64,000 nt of DNA from Puccinellia tenuiflora (GCA_012064385.1 QRDG01000349.1:735360-799359); one strand, 5' to 3'. Shown: positions 31,960 through 44,512, counted from the first letter of the stretch. Program-made: numbers and translations. The notes: generated from the letters alone by a model not told the origin.

Positions 31960-34824
31960 AGATTTTTGGCTGTGCTACTGAATTTCCGTTTTGGTCCGTG
32001 GGCCTCCTTATTTTCCGCGTGGTAGCCTCCTAGCCCCGTTTCGTAGCCTCTTACCACCGTGCCGAGCTACAGCCCCAATAAAGTTGTTCGGAGCAACGCT
32101 CCCGATCCAGAACCGTCGACGGCCTCCGCTGCTCGCTCCTCCCTCCATCGCGGCGGCGCTGGCCTCGCTCCGCACCGGTGGGAACGGAATCGGGCGGAAC
32201 ACCTTGCCATACCCAAGGATCCATAGCCGCCCGGCCGGCGCTGTACCTTTTCCGGCTAACGTCTCCAGCCGGTCGTGAAGAGGGCTACTGATGTGTTCTT
32301 GCCTGTGCCTGATCTGGATTCTTGGCGAGCTGCCCCTGCTCCCGCGTCGTTCTGACTCCGGTCATATCATGAGAGAGGCACGGATCGGCCCTCTCACCCT
32401 CTCTCTCTTTCTCTGATTTACAGGATTAATATGCATGTTTTTTCCCAATTTCTTCCATGCATTGGAAATTTAACTTCTATTGCAATTTGTGTCCATGTAT
32501 GAGGTGATCCTGTTTGATTATCGTTGGATCCGGCCGATGGGCACGACAACAGCTGCTCGCGCGATGGGTTCCCGGCGGCATCGGGTTCGATCATGTGCAG
32601 GTGTGACTTATCCTCTCGCTGTGTGGCTGCTACCGTGCCTCTACTCTTTCTCTCCCTTCCGTTCTAATCTGAGAGAACAAAGATCTTGGGCTACAGAGAC
32701 CACCGCGCTGCCCATGGTCTTGGGCTCTTGGCCTGCACAGCTCCTCCCGGCCACCACCTTGCCTCCTGCTTCCCTCTACTCTAGTCAGCTACGCGGACCC
32801 ACAAGTGTTGTTGACCTGAGGGATTCGTCGCGAGAGACGCGGCCGGGGGACTCAGACGGGGAGCAACCGCAGCGGCGCCGGTTTTGGGCGTCCGGGATGG
32901 AGGCCGTCGGTGGTTGGCGACGCGGGGCGTATGGGCCTCGGGTAGCTACGGCTGCAACTGGCAGCGCCCTCCCAACCCCTCTATCTATCTAGTTAATCAT
33001 TTTTAAGATCCAATTTTGTTCCTTGTTTCTTTGAAGTATGAAAAGGAATTGCCATTATGTTTTTCCTTGCTTTGTAATATTCTGCCGTGTATGATGTATC
33101 CACTGACTGTTCATGGATTATTTTGTTATGATTTGTACAAGCACCTTTTATATGTTTGGAGAGCACCGTCTGTGTTTTAGAGCAGGTACAAAATAATTAT
33201 GAACAGGCACCGTTTCATTTTCTTGTAGTTCGAGAGCATCGTTTGCTTCATTAGTGCGTTGGCAGTGTCCTGTTTGTGTGTGTCTGATTCGATCTCTTTG
33301 AGGTCCCTGTGGATTAGTTTAAAGCATATGACAAATCTCTTCTAATTGTGTGGTGTTGGTGTTCGTCGGCGACTGGCGCATGTGCTCCTGCAATTTTTGT
33401 GGCGCCGGTTGGCTCATCCGTCTCGGCCAGTTTTATGCCTACACAGTGATGTTGCTAACAATAGTTTTGATGAACCGATTAATTTCCTGCTCAATTTCGT
33501 GGAAGCTAAGGCGCTCCTTTTAAAAATACCGAAGCTTTTTTTCCTGAATGCTGCTCATGCTTATAGATCTGATGGTTCATTTTCCCTTACTTGTGTCCCT
33601 ATGCACTTGGACTCTTAATCAATATAGTTTCCATGGTTTGGTGTTCTTGCTAATGTGTGCCCTGTTCATATCGCCCTAAATATTTTTCAGAAACAAGATG
33701 ATGCACAGTTATGTAATGTACTAAGCACTGTTCGTGATGATGAGTAAGGACCGAATGATTTTCGAATGGGCTCTCGTTCTTGCCTTGGTATAATTAATCG
33801 CTTAAGAAACCAGAAACTCGCCACTTTGCTCTTTCTCGAGGGATCGGAGAGGCACATGTCATCCTCTTGCGGGCATGCCGTCCCTCTCCATTATCAATGA
33901 GGTTGGTGAATATAAGTATCGATGAGGTTTGCAAAAATGATCGATGCGACAGAGTGCACTTTGGTTTCCGACAATAAGATCTATTGAAAAATTATTCTTT
34001 CGTAAAAAGAACATCACAAACTTATTTTTCATGGTTTTCTTGTAATCATCCATGTGTTTGAGGAAACAAGACCACTTATTCGCCGCAAAATATCTACACG
34101 GGTGTGCCAACCCAGTGCTCCGCCGCCACCGCCGGTTCTCCTATGTCGATGCTACCATATATTTAATATAGGATCTTGAGTGTGGTTCAGTCTTACCATA
34201 TCGTGTTCTTGCTAATCTTCTCATTTGTAGCAGGCTCTTTCTGTACCTCAACGACAGGCACCATATCTTGGAGCATTAATTTTTGCTCCAAGATAACCAT
34301 CCAATAAGTGGAACATGAGGGCACCGTTTGAGTGTCTTTCTAGTACCATTTGTGGAACACGAGGGCACCGTTAGATTGTATGACAAGAACCGTTAATTTT
34401 GTTAGCAATACCTTTTGCTTGCATCCACCCCAGAAACAAGGATTCATCTTCCTTCAAACGTTATAGCAACAAAGATTTTATTATTATAAGTTACAACTTG
34501 ATTTCAAGCGGGATCTATTCATTTGAACCTATTTTAACTCACATCCAAGACAACCGAGTGTTAGTGTATCAATGGGGCCTTTCTTGTCCTCCACCCCAAG
34601 TTTGTATCGTTACGATTATCACTAAAGTTCTCACCTCTCGCCTCTAGTCCTCTATTCATTCCCTCATCGACCCTGACCAGACTAGCTTCCTCTCAGGGGG
34701 GCGCATATCGGGAGATATCATCTAAGCGGGCGATTTGGAGATACCTAAATAAGCATGGCTTGTTTGTCAATGCAAGCTAGTTGACTGGTACGATTAACTG
34801 AATCGCCATTTAATTAATGCGACG
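31960..34824. other. Intergenic with GC-rich block 32.0-33.0 kb
   Basis: Plus-strand frames at 31991-32278 and 32480-32992 lie in a GC-rich block but show no domain, and splice sites joining them are not evident. 33.0-34.8 kb is AT-rich with repeated phrases such as gagggcaccgttt and aacacgagggcaccg. I assign no gene. Confidence 0.35.
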
Positions 34825-35238
34825 CTAAAGAGCAAAAGGCACCGAATAAAAACCAGGAACCGTTCGCATGGCAACACAAGCTGGAAACGGAAACCGCACC
34901 GTGGAGAGATAAGCAGATAAGGAACCCCCCGTCCGTCGCGGTAGTCTGGTCAGCCTGCACTTCCCATAATCGGATTTATGCAAAGCTAGATCAATTTTAC
35001 TATTTAACCCAGAGCACCTTTCTACTAGTTTTTTATGTTCTTGAAATAGATTTGCAAATTTTTGATCTAAAATGTCTTGCCTCTTTCCCCAAGATATCAC
35101 GAGATTAAAAATTAGATCTACTATTAAATTTAACTGGCTATTAGTAGTATGCCAAGTATGTTCTTCTGAGGAATTTATTCTGCACCTTATGTCAATATCG
35201 TCTGTAGTTTTTATTGATTTTCCTGTATTCACTTCCAA
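34825..35238 (-). CDS. Hypothetical 137-aa ORF, coiled-coil-like centre
   Basis: I do not recognise this protein. The first 100 residues look more natural than shadow frames: a Gln/Lys/Glu/Leu-rich helical stretch (ILDQKFANLFQEHKKLVERC) suggests a short coiled coil. The end (RLPRRTGGSLSAYLS) is basic. There is no signal peptide or membrane segment. It lies in AT-rich DNA right beside the (AT)45 tract, where a chance frame this long is less expected than in GC-rich DNA. It may be one exon or a fragment. Confidence 0.25.
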   Translation of the reverse strand: MEVNTGKSIKTTDDIDIRCRINSSEEHTWHTTNSQLNLIVDLIFNLVISWGKRQDILDQKFANLFQEHKKLVERCSGLNSKIDLALHKSDYGKCRLTRLPRRTGGSLSAYLSTVRFPFPACVAMRTVPGFYSVPFAL

Positions 35239-35277
35239 ATTTAAATATTTTAATTTTCAATGATTGAAACGTCCAAA

Positions 35278-35280
<3 letters not shown>

Positions 35281-35370
<90 letters not shown>
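35281..35370. repeat. (AT)45 microsatellite
   Basis: 90 bp of pure AT dinucleotide, immediately left of the first TA-flanked element. Confidence 0.98.
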
Positions 35371-35373
<3 letters not shown>

Positions 35374-37664
35374 GGACTATTCTGCACAACCCCTTAAGTG
35401 TTTGCTGAATAGGTATTCAGCACAACTTTCGCCACCAAAATAACCTTCTTATCCCGAACCGAACCCACCTATCCAGTCCAAAAAAAAAACCACCGGCCAC
35501 CAGCGCCCCGATCCACTCCAGCCCGCCTTCGCCGTAGCAAGCAACCACCCACCCGCCACCAGCGCTCCGCGCGGCCGCCCCACCCCGTCACCGGCGGCTT
35601 CCCTAGCGCGCCCCGCGTGCCGCGCTCCACTTCTACGGCCGGCGTGCTGCCCCAACCTCCACCGCGCGCCGCCTCGGGAGGGCCTCGACCTCCACCGTGC
35701 GCCACCGCAGGTCGGCCTCGACCTCCACCGTGCGCCGCCCACGGGATGGCTCCCCACCTCCGCCGCTCCTCGCCTGGAGAGGCCCCGACCACCACCTCGG
35801 GATGGACCCGGATCTCCGCCTCCGGGAGGGAGCCAACCTCCGCCGCCCGCCTCCCCGGTAGGGTCCCGGCCTCCGCGATGGTTGGAGCCTCCCACTGACG
35901 CCGTCCAATCCTCCAGCATCGCGCCCCGCCGCCGGGCTGACTGGACTAAGATGGGTGCGGCTCTCGACCTCCCCGCGCACCCGTCCGAACCTCCTACCGG
36001 CGGGCGACCTCCCTGGAGAATCACGCTCCAGCGCCCCTAATTCCAGTTACCAGCCTCCTGACGCCCCGTACCGGCGAGCTCCTGCCGCGAGATCATACGG
36101 CCGCGCCCCTCTCGCTCCACATCGGGCCACCGCACCGTCCAGGTTCCCAATCACCAGGGACAGGGAGCGGCGAGAGAGCGCGAGGATGATGAAGTTCAGT
36201 GCCTTTTATGAAGTTTGGTTCACTTTTTTCTTTGTACATGTTCAGTTCAAAAAAATCTGGGGTGCAGAAAAGTCCAGTTTCGAAAATATAGGAAGTTCAA
36301 TTACGAATTTTGGGGAGTTTGTCAACTTTCTGTGTAAAAAGTTCACAAGTTGTTCGAAAAAAAAGAAGTTCACTTCTGTACGGTGAGAAAGTTCGCACAA
36401 GAATGGTCTATAGAGAAGCTCAACTGTAAAAAAAAAAAAGGAAGTTCACTTACGCATCGTGAGAAGTTCAAAAAAAAATAATTCGTCAAATAAAGTTCAC
36501 TTCCGAAAATATAGAAAGTTCAATTATGTATCGCGAGAGGTTCAGAAAAAAAATATGGTATGCCTAGAAATTCAGTTACGAAAAAAAAAGTTCAGTTATG
36601 TATTCGGAAAAGTTCATCCACTCTGTGAGTAACTTTAGAAGTGATTCGTGAATAGGAAGTTCGCCCGTGTTTTATAAGAAGTTCAGAAAAAAGTTGGTCC
36701 AACTAGAGATTCAGTTTAATAAAAAAAATAGAAAGTTCACTTACGTGTCCAGCGAAGTTCATCAACTTTGTGAGCAAAAATTCAGAAGTGGTTCGAAAAA
36801 AAGGAAGTTCGCATGTGTATTGTGAGAAGTTCAGAAAAAATACGGTCCACGGGTATATTATCTCCCTTATCTGTTTTCATATTTTTTAAATTAATCAAAA
36901 ACCGTGTTGAATTTGGAAAACATTTCTTCACAAAAAAGGTGTGTCTAGTCAATATCTTTCTAATGACATATTATTTGTTAACTTTGGATTAGCGGTTCAA
37001 AAGTAATTGCGAAAAAACAGTCCGCTAGATCTAGAAATTGAAAAAAGTGAATTGGTATTTTGAAAACTGCTCTTAAACCGTAACGAATTTCGAAAATTAG
37101 CTAGACATAGCGAAGTTGCGTATTGTCCATAGCTTTCCAACGGCGTATTACTTGTATCAATCCGATGAACGGTTTGAAAATGGCGTCGAAAATACAGTAT
37201 AAAAACGGACTAATCCGCGAAAACAGCATTTAGTATATCCGAAATTGTTTTAAAACCGTGCGTAATTATGAAACCTGACAGAAGAGTAAAAGTTGCGCAA
37301 TTTTCATACCTATCCAACGGCATATTATTTGCATCAATCCGACTAACCGTTTGAAAATGGCGCCCCAAATACTGTACGGAAACGGACAAAATCGTGAAAT
37401 CCGTGTTTAGTATATTCAAAATTGTTCTAAAAGCGTACAGAATTTGAAAACTGTCCAGAAGAGTAAAATTTGCGCATTTACAATACGAATCCAACGGCAT
37501 ATCACATTCGTCATTCCGATAAACGGTTTGAAAATGACGGTCGAAATACTGTCCGCAAAAACAGAGAGCTGGGTGTTTCGCCGAGAGGTTCACGGTTTAC
37601 TGTTTAGCAAGTTCAGAAAGTTGTGCAGAATACTTATTCTGCAAGGGAATGCAGAATAGCTGGA
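35371..37664. mobile_element. TA-flanked inverted-repeat element, copy 1 (2.3 kb)
   Basis: The left end reads ctattctgcacaacccctt and the right end reads the complement-like gcagaatagctgga. Inside each end is a hairpin: gctgaata-gg-tattcagc (35404-35421) and gcagaata-ct-tattctgc (37625-37642). Order inside: GC-rich gene-like block (35450-36190), AT-rich block of many aagttca units, then 177-bp tandem repeats. No transposase is visible. The element lies between (AT)45 and an atatata spacer, suggesting insertion into TA microsatellites as reported for rice Micron elements, though this is far larger. Superfamily unassigned. Confidence 0.7.
36957..37560. repeat. 177-bp tandem repeats in copy 1
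   Basis: The landmark ccaacgg falls at 37137, 37314 and 37491, exactly 177 bp apart, each followed by gcatattatttg-like sequence and cggtttgaaaatggcg. A fourth, more diverged unit precedes at about 36957. The array is conserved in copy 2. Confidence 0.85.
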
Positions 37665-37705
37665 ATATATAACTATTCTGCACAACCCCTTAAGTGTTTA
37701 TAGAA

Positions 37706-39605
37706 CTAGTGGACACCCCGCGCGTTGCCGCGGGAATGCAAGATGATTTTCATGTATGAAAAAATAGCATGTACAATCTTGAGTCCAAAGATATGAAGTG
37801 GTATATGTTAGTATAAAAGAAGACAAAAAAACTCATGGAATGAATTAACCAACTACAAATTTGTACATAATTAGAAGCAAAGTAATGGTACTGTAGCAAT
37901 ATGTCTAGTTTTTCATCGCCAAGTGATTATTATGGATCCTCGCGTCAAGAAAAAAGACATATATGCAAAAAAAGATAAACATCTCAAACACACGAAGATC
38001 TTTGATTGGCATGAATCAAATAAGAATTGATTACCAGGAGTTAACCAATCAACTTTAGATAATAAAATTTGTTCATAACAAATATAAAATTAATAGCAGG
38101 GATTACGCAATGATGCACACTTGAAATTTGCATTCATTGTCCATTCTTATCCGTGATGGTTTCATAATTCTTGGATCAAGGACTGCTGGCCCAAGCATTT
38201 GTTTTAAAAGATTGAGAGAAACACATGTAAATTTAATGTGGAAAACATTTTTGCAAATCAGTAGAAAACAAATCTGACTGATTGGATGTAGTACATCTGT
38301 TCTTGTCTATTATTTGCTTCGTGTCATAAAGCATAACCTGCAAAAGTCCACCTGAGATTAATCTAGGCAGACTTAGTTTCATGACATATTGGTATGGATC
38401 GTAAATAAAAAACACACTGGTCGTTCTTTAAGAAGCTAGCTCAAGACCCATAATGCATAATCCATTAGAGGAAAATGTGAAAAGAGAAATTGTAGAGAAC
38501 GGGCCTCCGATATGGTTCATATATGTACATATGATCCAACATAAGGAATGAATGTTAAGCTCCACACTCATACAACATGGTTCATATATGTACATATGAT
38601 CCAACATAAGGAATGAATGTTAAGCTCCACACTCATACAACGTACAGACATTAGGAAAATAGTGTTGATAATGTACTTACAGTTAAGTAGAAATCTAGTT
38701 AACCTTCACCCATCTTAGCCAAAGATACATGAAAGTTGACAAAGAAAATGGATTAAGATGAGCGAGGAAAAAGGCCCAGGATTCGAGACACCCTACCTTC
38801 TTGCATTGTGCTATCTGGAGGTGCTATATAGACAGTCATGCAACCTTCAGTTGTTCCAACAAATAATTCCATGATGTTCGATGATGTGGCCTTTGGCACG
38901 GAAGGAAAATACTGATCACATCCTCTTAACAACTCGAAACCCCTTACACACGATCAATTTCAATCTGCTACATGAAAAATTAAAATCCGTTCTCATATTC
39001 GGAATTAATAAGATTGGGATATTAGAGGAATGAGAACAGCTGCAGATAGCATGTTTGCATAGAAAAATTACCAGGCGCAGCCGTGGGATGATGAAGATTT
39101 ACTGAGAAGGCCGGTCCGCTGCCACAATATGGCACGACCGACCAGAGCAAGTACTGAACGACATAGCAATACCTAATGGCCTTGTCAACCATCGGAACCG
39201 GAGAAGGAGGAGCTCCAAGATGAGGGTCTAGCAGAGAGGCCGAAGTGGAGGCTGATGGTACTGAAGAACTTGGACTGAGAATGATAAATGGCAGCCGGCC
39301 AGCCCGCCTCTTGATTGTCTCGGCAATTACAATCCTCAAACGATTCATTTCCACCACTACAGCTGGGAATGGGAGAATTAAAAGACCGTGAGATGTTTCG
39401 TTTCCATGCATTGACTAAATTCATGCAGATAACCTGGGTAGAGGAAGTCTGTACGCTTTCATTTTTTTAGGTGTCGTGTTGCAGATTGACGAAGGGAAGG
39501 GAGCTGGGAGGGTTGCAAAACTGCTAGCAAATGGAGGTGACATGGATGCTTTGCATGTCAAGCTTGCAAACATTAAAAGCACTTAGTGGGGATGAACTTT
39601 ATAGA
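37706..39605 (-). mobile_element. Helitron, non-autonomous, 1.9 kb
   Basis: The minus strand starts A|TCTATAAAGTTCATCCCC (39605) and ends with hairpin CCCGCG-GCAACG-CGCGGG, spacer GTGTCCA and CTAG|T. Insertion is between A and T. Removing it joins ...aagtgtttatagaa to tattgtagataac..., restoring the left end of copy 2 as seen in copy 1. No Rep/helicase is present. Minus-strand coding-like sequence at 39066-39411 (MHGNETSHG..., ending at a plausible donor GTAATT) may be a captured gene exon. Confidence 0.85.
38512..38641. repeat. 65-bp exact tandem duplication inside the Helitron
   Basis: The unit starting atggttcatatatgtacata (38512-38576) is repeated without change at 38577-38641. The identity implies a recent duplication. 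Confidence 0.92.
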
Positions 39606-42452
39606 TATTGTAGATAACTATTTAGCACAACTTTCCCATCCTAATCACCCTCTTATCCCGAACCGTCCCCTCCAAATTTCCTTCTTCTCCCGACCCGAAC
39701 CGAACGGACAAAACAAAAACAAAAAAAAAAATCCATCCCCACCGAAGCGCTCTCTCGTCATCCCCAACCACTTCCCATCGATCTGGGGCCTCCGGCGGTT
39801 CCTCCATCCCCGGCCGCCTCCGTGGTGCCGCGCTTTCCCTTTCTCTTGCGCCGGCACCGCCGCTGATCTCCGCCGCCGCGCGCCCGCGACCTCCGCCGTC
39901 GCCTCCCGGTAACCTCCGCGCCGCCGACCCCGGGGATCCACCGCGAGCACCCCTTGCTCGTCGCGCGCTACCGCTCCCCTGCACCACCGACGCCGCCGCT
40001 CCCCTGCACCACCAACGCGAGCCACCCAGGCCGGCCACGCGCGCGGGCCCCCACCGGCGTCCCTCCTGCACCTGCGACCCTCACCGCCGACGCGAGCAAC
40101 CCGGCCAGCGGCCCGCGGGGGCCCCGACGATCCTCTCTCGTCCCAAGCCACTCATCGCCGACGCGCGGCATCCAGGCCGGCCGTGCGCGACCCCGCCCTC
40201 GAGCCTGCTCCTCCCCCACCGTCGAGACCACCGACGCCGCTTCTGGTCCTCCCCATGAGGGCAAGGCCATTAGCGCCGCCCCTGCTCCTCCCTACTGGCG
40301 GCGGCCACTGGCGCCCTGCTCCATCGCCGTGTGAACCCTGATGCTGATGCGGTTCTTTTTTTCTTTTTTTTTAAACTTGATGCGGTTCAGTTAACTTTTT
40401 TTCAAGTTCAGCTATGGAGCCTCGGGAGTCCATCGTTTTCTGCCAAGCCCACTTCTGTTTCATTCTTTTTAACTTTCATCTATTAATTTAGAGCAATTTG
40501 ATTAGACTCAATGGAGTTCACATTGACCGGTAAAAAGATTCACTACATTTTCTACAGGAAGTTAACTTCATTTGTGAACAATAGTACATTTTTTTTTTGT
40601 TGCGAACTTCACTTTTACTATGGTTATGATGAACTGACGAGTGTGTAATTCATTACAGGTTTTAGGGGATCCATGTGTGGTTCAGATATGATGAACGGAC
40701 AAGTGCAACGCATACAGTACCAGGCTAGCTAGTATTGGCTGAGGAGATCGATCGCTGCTGCCGGCCATTTGCTAGTCACATACAACTTTCACTCTTTATC
40801 TTTATTTTTTCCTCAAAGAAACTAACTTAAGCTTGTGGAATAGTTGTAATGGAGCGCACACTCCACCGAGACTGTTTTGACTTGTTTTGAAAACGTTCGG
40901 TTATAACCATAAGGGAAGTTTGTTTGTTGTAAAAAATGGTAAACAAAGTAAATAAAGTGCGAAGTCCACTTATTAATTTAAAACGGTTCATTTATAGAAA
41001 AAATTATGAAGTTATCTTTTTTGAACTACCGATGGTTTCACATAAAAAAGAAAAGTTCACTATGTACTAAATTGAACTTCACTCGTTATATAAACACAAA
41101 TGATGTTTGATTTGTACTACAAACAAATAAATCATTGCCTAAAATATAGCAACAAAGAAATTCATTCTTCAAACTTCGGAGGTTTAGTAAAGTTCACATC
41201 ATCCAACATCAAAGTTCACTATATACAACATTAAAAGTTCGATGTTAATTTTTTTGAAAAGAAACGGTAAAAAATTAATAGAAAGTTCATTTATCTATTG
41301 CGAGAAGTCAAAAAAATATGGTCCGCCAAAATGTTGACTTGCGAATTAATAGGAAGTTCAGTTACGTATCGTGAGAAGTTCAGAAAAATGAAGTTCATAC
41401 ATTTCTTTTGGGTGCATATATTTCTTAAATGTTCATTTTAAAAATAAAGTTCACTTTTTAAATCGCGGAAGTTTAAAATAGGGAGTTCAATTCGTCCATA
41501 CCTCGAGGTTCACATTTTTTCTAACAAAAAAAATCTATTCACGAGTAAAAAAATATTCATGTTTTTCTGAAAAGGAGGTTCAGTTTCTTAACCGTGGAAG
41601 TTCATGTCTGGGAGTTCAAATCATTCATGTCGGAGGTTCACTTTTTTATTGTCCGTCGACAAGTTGACTTGCGATTTAATAGGAAGTTCACTTACGTATC
41701 ATAAAAAGTTCAGAAAAATAGTTCTCCAAAATAAAGTTCACTTGTAAAAAATGGAAGTTCACGTGCGTATCGCGAGAGGTTCAGAAAAATATGATATGGT
41801 ATGCCGAGAAATTCAGTTATAAAAAAAGGAAGTTCATTTACGTAATTCTCAGGATTTATCAACTTTATAAGTAAGTTCAGAAGTGGTTCGAGAATAGGAA
41901 ATTCAACTGTGAATCGTAAGAAGTTCAGAAAAAAGATATTCCAACGAGACGTTCACTTGTGAAAAAAAATAGAAAGTGCACTTATGGTTCGCTTGCCCAA
42001 AAAATAGGAAGTTCACGTACGTCTCGCAAGAGGTTCCGAAAAAATATGCTTCAGCGAGATGTTCACTTAATTGAAATATAGAAAGTCCACATACGTTTGC
42101 GAGGGAGTTCATCAACTTTACAAGGAAAAACCAATAAACTTCATTTACGAAAAGTAGGAAGTTCACGTACGCATTGCGAGAAGTCGAAAAAAATATAGTC
42201 CAAAAATAGGTTCACTTGTGAAAAAAAAATAGGGAGCTCACTTACATATTTCGGGGGTTCATCAGTTTTCTAAGTAAGTTCAGAACTGGTTCGAGAAAAA
42301 GAAGTTCACCTGTGTATCACGAAAAGTTCAGAAAAAGATGGTTCAACACATATTATCGTGTTCTCTGTTTTCGTATTTTCAAAATTAATCAAAAACCGTA
42401 CTGAATTTCGAAAAAATTTCTTCACAGAAAAGTTGCCCCTAGTGAATATCAT

Positions 42453-43060
42453 TCGAACGCCGTATCATTTGTTACGTTTCGATAAGCGGTTTGAAAGTAA
42501 TTGCCAAAAAACTGTCCGCTAGATTTTAAACAGAATTACTTATTTTTTAAACTTCTCTTAAACCGTAATGAATTTCGAAAATTAGCAAGAGATAGAGAAA
42601 TTGCGCATTTTCCATAGCTTTCCAACGGTGTATCACTTCCATCAATCCGACATACAGTTTGGAAATGGCGTCCAAAATACATTACGGAAACGGACAAATC
42701 CGCGAAAATATTGTATAGTTTATTTGAAATTGTTTTCAAACCGTGCATAATTTCGAAACCTGACAGAAGAGTAAAAGTTGCGCAATTTTCATACCTATCC
42801 AACGGCATATTATTTGCATTCATCCGACGAGCGGTTTGAAAATGGCGCCCCAAATACTGTACGGAAACGGACAAAATCGTAAAATCCGTGTTTAGTATAT
42901 TCGAAATTGTTCTAAAACCGTACAGAATTTGAAAACCGTCCAGAAGAGTAAAAGTTGCGCATTTACAATACGAATCCAACGACATATCACATGCGTCATT
43001 CCGATAAACGGTTTGAAAATGGCGGTCGAAATACTATCCGCAAAAACAGAGATCTGGGTG
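42453..43060. repeat. 177-bp tandem repeats in copy 2
   Basis: The landmark ccaac falls at 42622, 42799 and 42976, again exactly 177 bp apart, with a diverged unit before it near 42453. The unit matches that of copy 1. Confidence 0.85.
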
Positions 43061-43149
43061 TTCCGCTGAGAGGTTCACGGTTTACTGTTTAGGAAGTTTA
43101 GAAAGAGTTGTTCAGAATAGTTATTCTGGAAGGGAGTGCAGAATAGCTG

Positions 43150-43151
<2 letters not shown>

Positions 43152-43204
<53 letters not shown>
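43152..43204. repeat. (TA)26 microsatellite
   Basis: About 53 bp of TA dinucleotide, immediately right of element copy 2. Confidence 0.97.
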
Positions 43205-43208
<4 letters not shown>

Positions 43209-43764
43209 ACTAAAACCATAATATGAAATAGATTTAGAATGTCACACAAGAAGAGAAAAATCAATTCATCAATTACGTATTACATTAGATAAATTTATTT
43301 ATTTTGTATATCACCAAAAAATCGATGTCGCAACTCTGCAATGTAAAACTTATTCACTGTTAAAAAGGAAATAGATTTACAAGGTCACACAATAAGATAA
43401 AAATATATTTATCAAGTTCCCCATTACATTGGATAAATTTATTTATTTATATATTACCAATAAATCGCTTTCGCAACTCTATAATGTAAAAACAAGCCAT
43501 AATTAAAAGTAGCAAAACACAAACCGCGAGGAAAAAAGGTTGGAAGGATAAGCGACTAAACTCTATACGTGATGCCTCGTGCCTACCTGTTGCACTGCAA
43601 CCGACCGCCACACATCTACTCTATTGTCGTCACCTTCCCTGCAGCGCCATATATATATGGGTTGTCCGCGAAGTAAGTTGTGTTTAGACTGGACATATCT
43701 ATGTTTTTTGGTTAAACTCCAAGTATCATGCGACATGAGTACATATAGTGCACCGGAAGATATA
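43205..43764. other. AT-rich intergenic
   Basis: A phrase with atagattta-gtcacacaa-aagata-aaaat and attacat-ggataaatttattta occurs twice (about 43228-43316 and 43370-43460), a diverged duplication. No gene. Confidence 0.4.
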
Positions 43765-43845
43765 TTCCTCCGTTCTAAAATAGTTGACGTGGTTTTAGTT
43801 CAAACTTAAACTAAAACCACATCAACTATTCCGGAACAAAGGGAG
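43765..43845. mobile_element. Stowaway-like MITE, 81 bp
   Basis: The two halves are near-perfect complements (tagttgacgtggttttagtt / aactaaaaccacatcaacta), ending in the GGGAG-type terminus, flanked by TA (43763-43764, 43846-43847). The left terminus has decayed to ttcctccgttc. Confidence 0.85.
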
Positions 43846-43847
43846 TA

Positions 43848-44512
43848 GTTTATTTGCCCGTAAGCGAAGATGGGGGTTATTAATGACCTATTATCCTTGT
43901 GAAACTCTAGAGCTGCCTTTAAGTACTCCTCCATCCGATCTCGTTTATTGGGCTCATAATGAACTTAGGAAAATTCCGTCCATTAGGCTCTAATCAGCAA
44001 TAATTAGCCCTAATTAATAGCAATCGTGGCCCCTCTCCTTCTAGAATCACTCCCCACCGATATCTCTTCCCCGTTTAAAAGTAACACTCTCCTCGTTCAT
44101 GTGTGAAACCGTTCTCTATGTCCAGTGTGTAACTCCTAGACTGCATGCCCTTCATACAACGCCCAGATCAAATCAGAGAGAATGATTGAGAAAACTCATG
44201 GAGAAATAGATGTCCAGCCAAGATCAAGCATGCATGGTCGTGGCCGGACAGGGAATCAAAGAGGCGGCAGAACCCTAATGGGTGGATGGAAGATTTGAAA
44301 TCCATGGTTCCCGATGAAGTGGTGGTGGGCAACCATGTCGAGCAGGGAGGCGTGGTGGCGGGTCACCATGTTAGACAGGGAGACTTGGTTGCGAGCGACC
44401 ATGGTGTCGTGATGCAGGTCGACCCCGTTGAGCACGGAGACGTGGTATAGGGCTACCATGGCAGCGTGGTGCAGGACGTAAAGGTCGAGCATAGCGAGCT
44501 GGAGGTGGATAT
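43848..44512. other. Intergenic with a degenerate minisatellite at 44.3-44.5 kb
   Basis: 44317-44480 holds diverged units built on gtggt-ggg-accatg-gagcagggagac. A minus-strand 91-codon frame over it (His/Met/Val-rich) reflects the repeat and is not called a gene. No other feature is seen. Confidence 0.4.

Larger units (their letters stand above)
37672..43150. mobile_element. TA-flanked inverted-repeat element, copy 2 (3.6 kb without its Helitron)
   Basis: It begins with the same 28 bp as copy 1 (start actattctgcacaacccc) only 7 bp after copy 1 ends, and finishes cagaatagt-tattctg ... gcagaatagctgg before a second TA tract. A Helitron (37706-39605) splits its left end. Internal order matches copy 1, with a different GC-rich block (39650-40330) and a longer AT-rich aagttca zone (about 40.75-42.35 kb). 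Open frames in the GC-rich blocks on both strands are compositional. Confidence 0.7.

Noticed and set aside
35449..36024. 191-codon Gly/Arg-rich minus-strand frame, and its plus-strand partners
   Set aside because: All six frames are fairly open in this GC-rich block, and short repeats (cctccaccgtgcgcc) create the composition. It is element cargo, not a supported gene.
39622..40334. Overlapping 100-168-codon frames on both strands
   Set aside because: Same situation in the GC-rich block of element copy 2.
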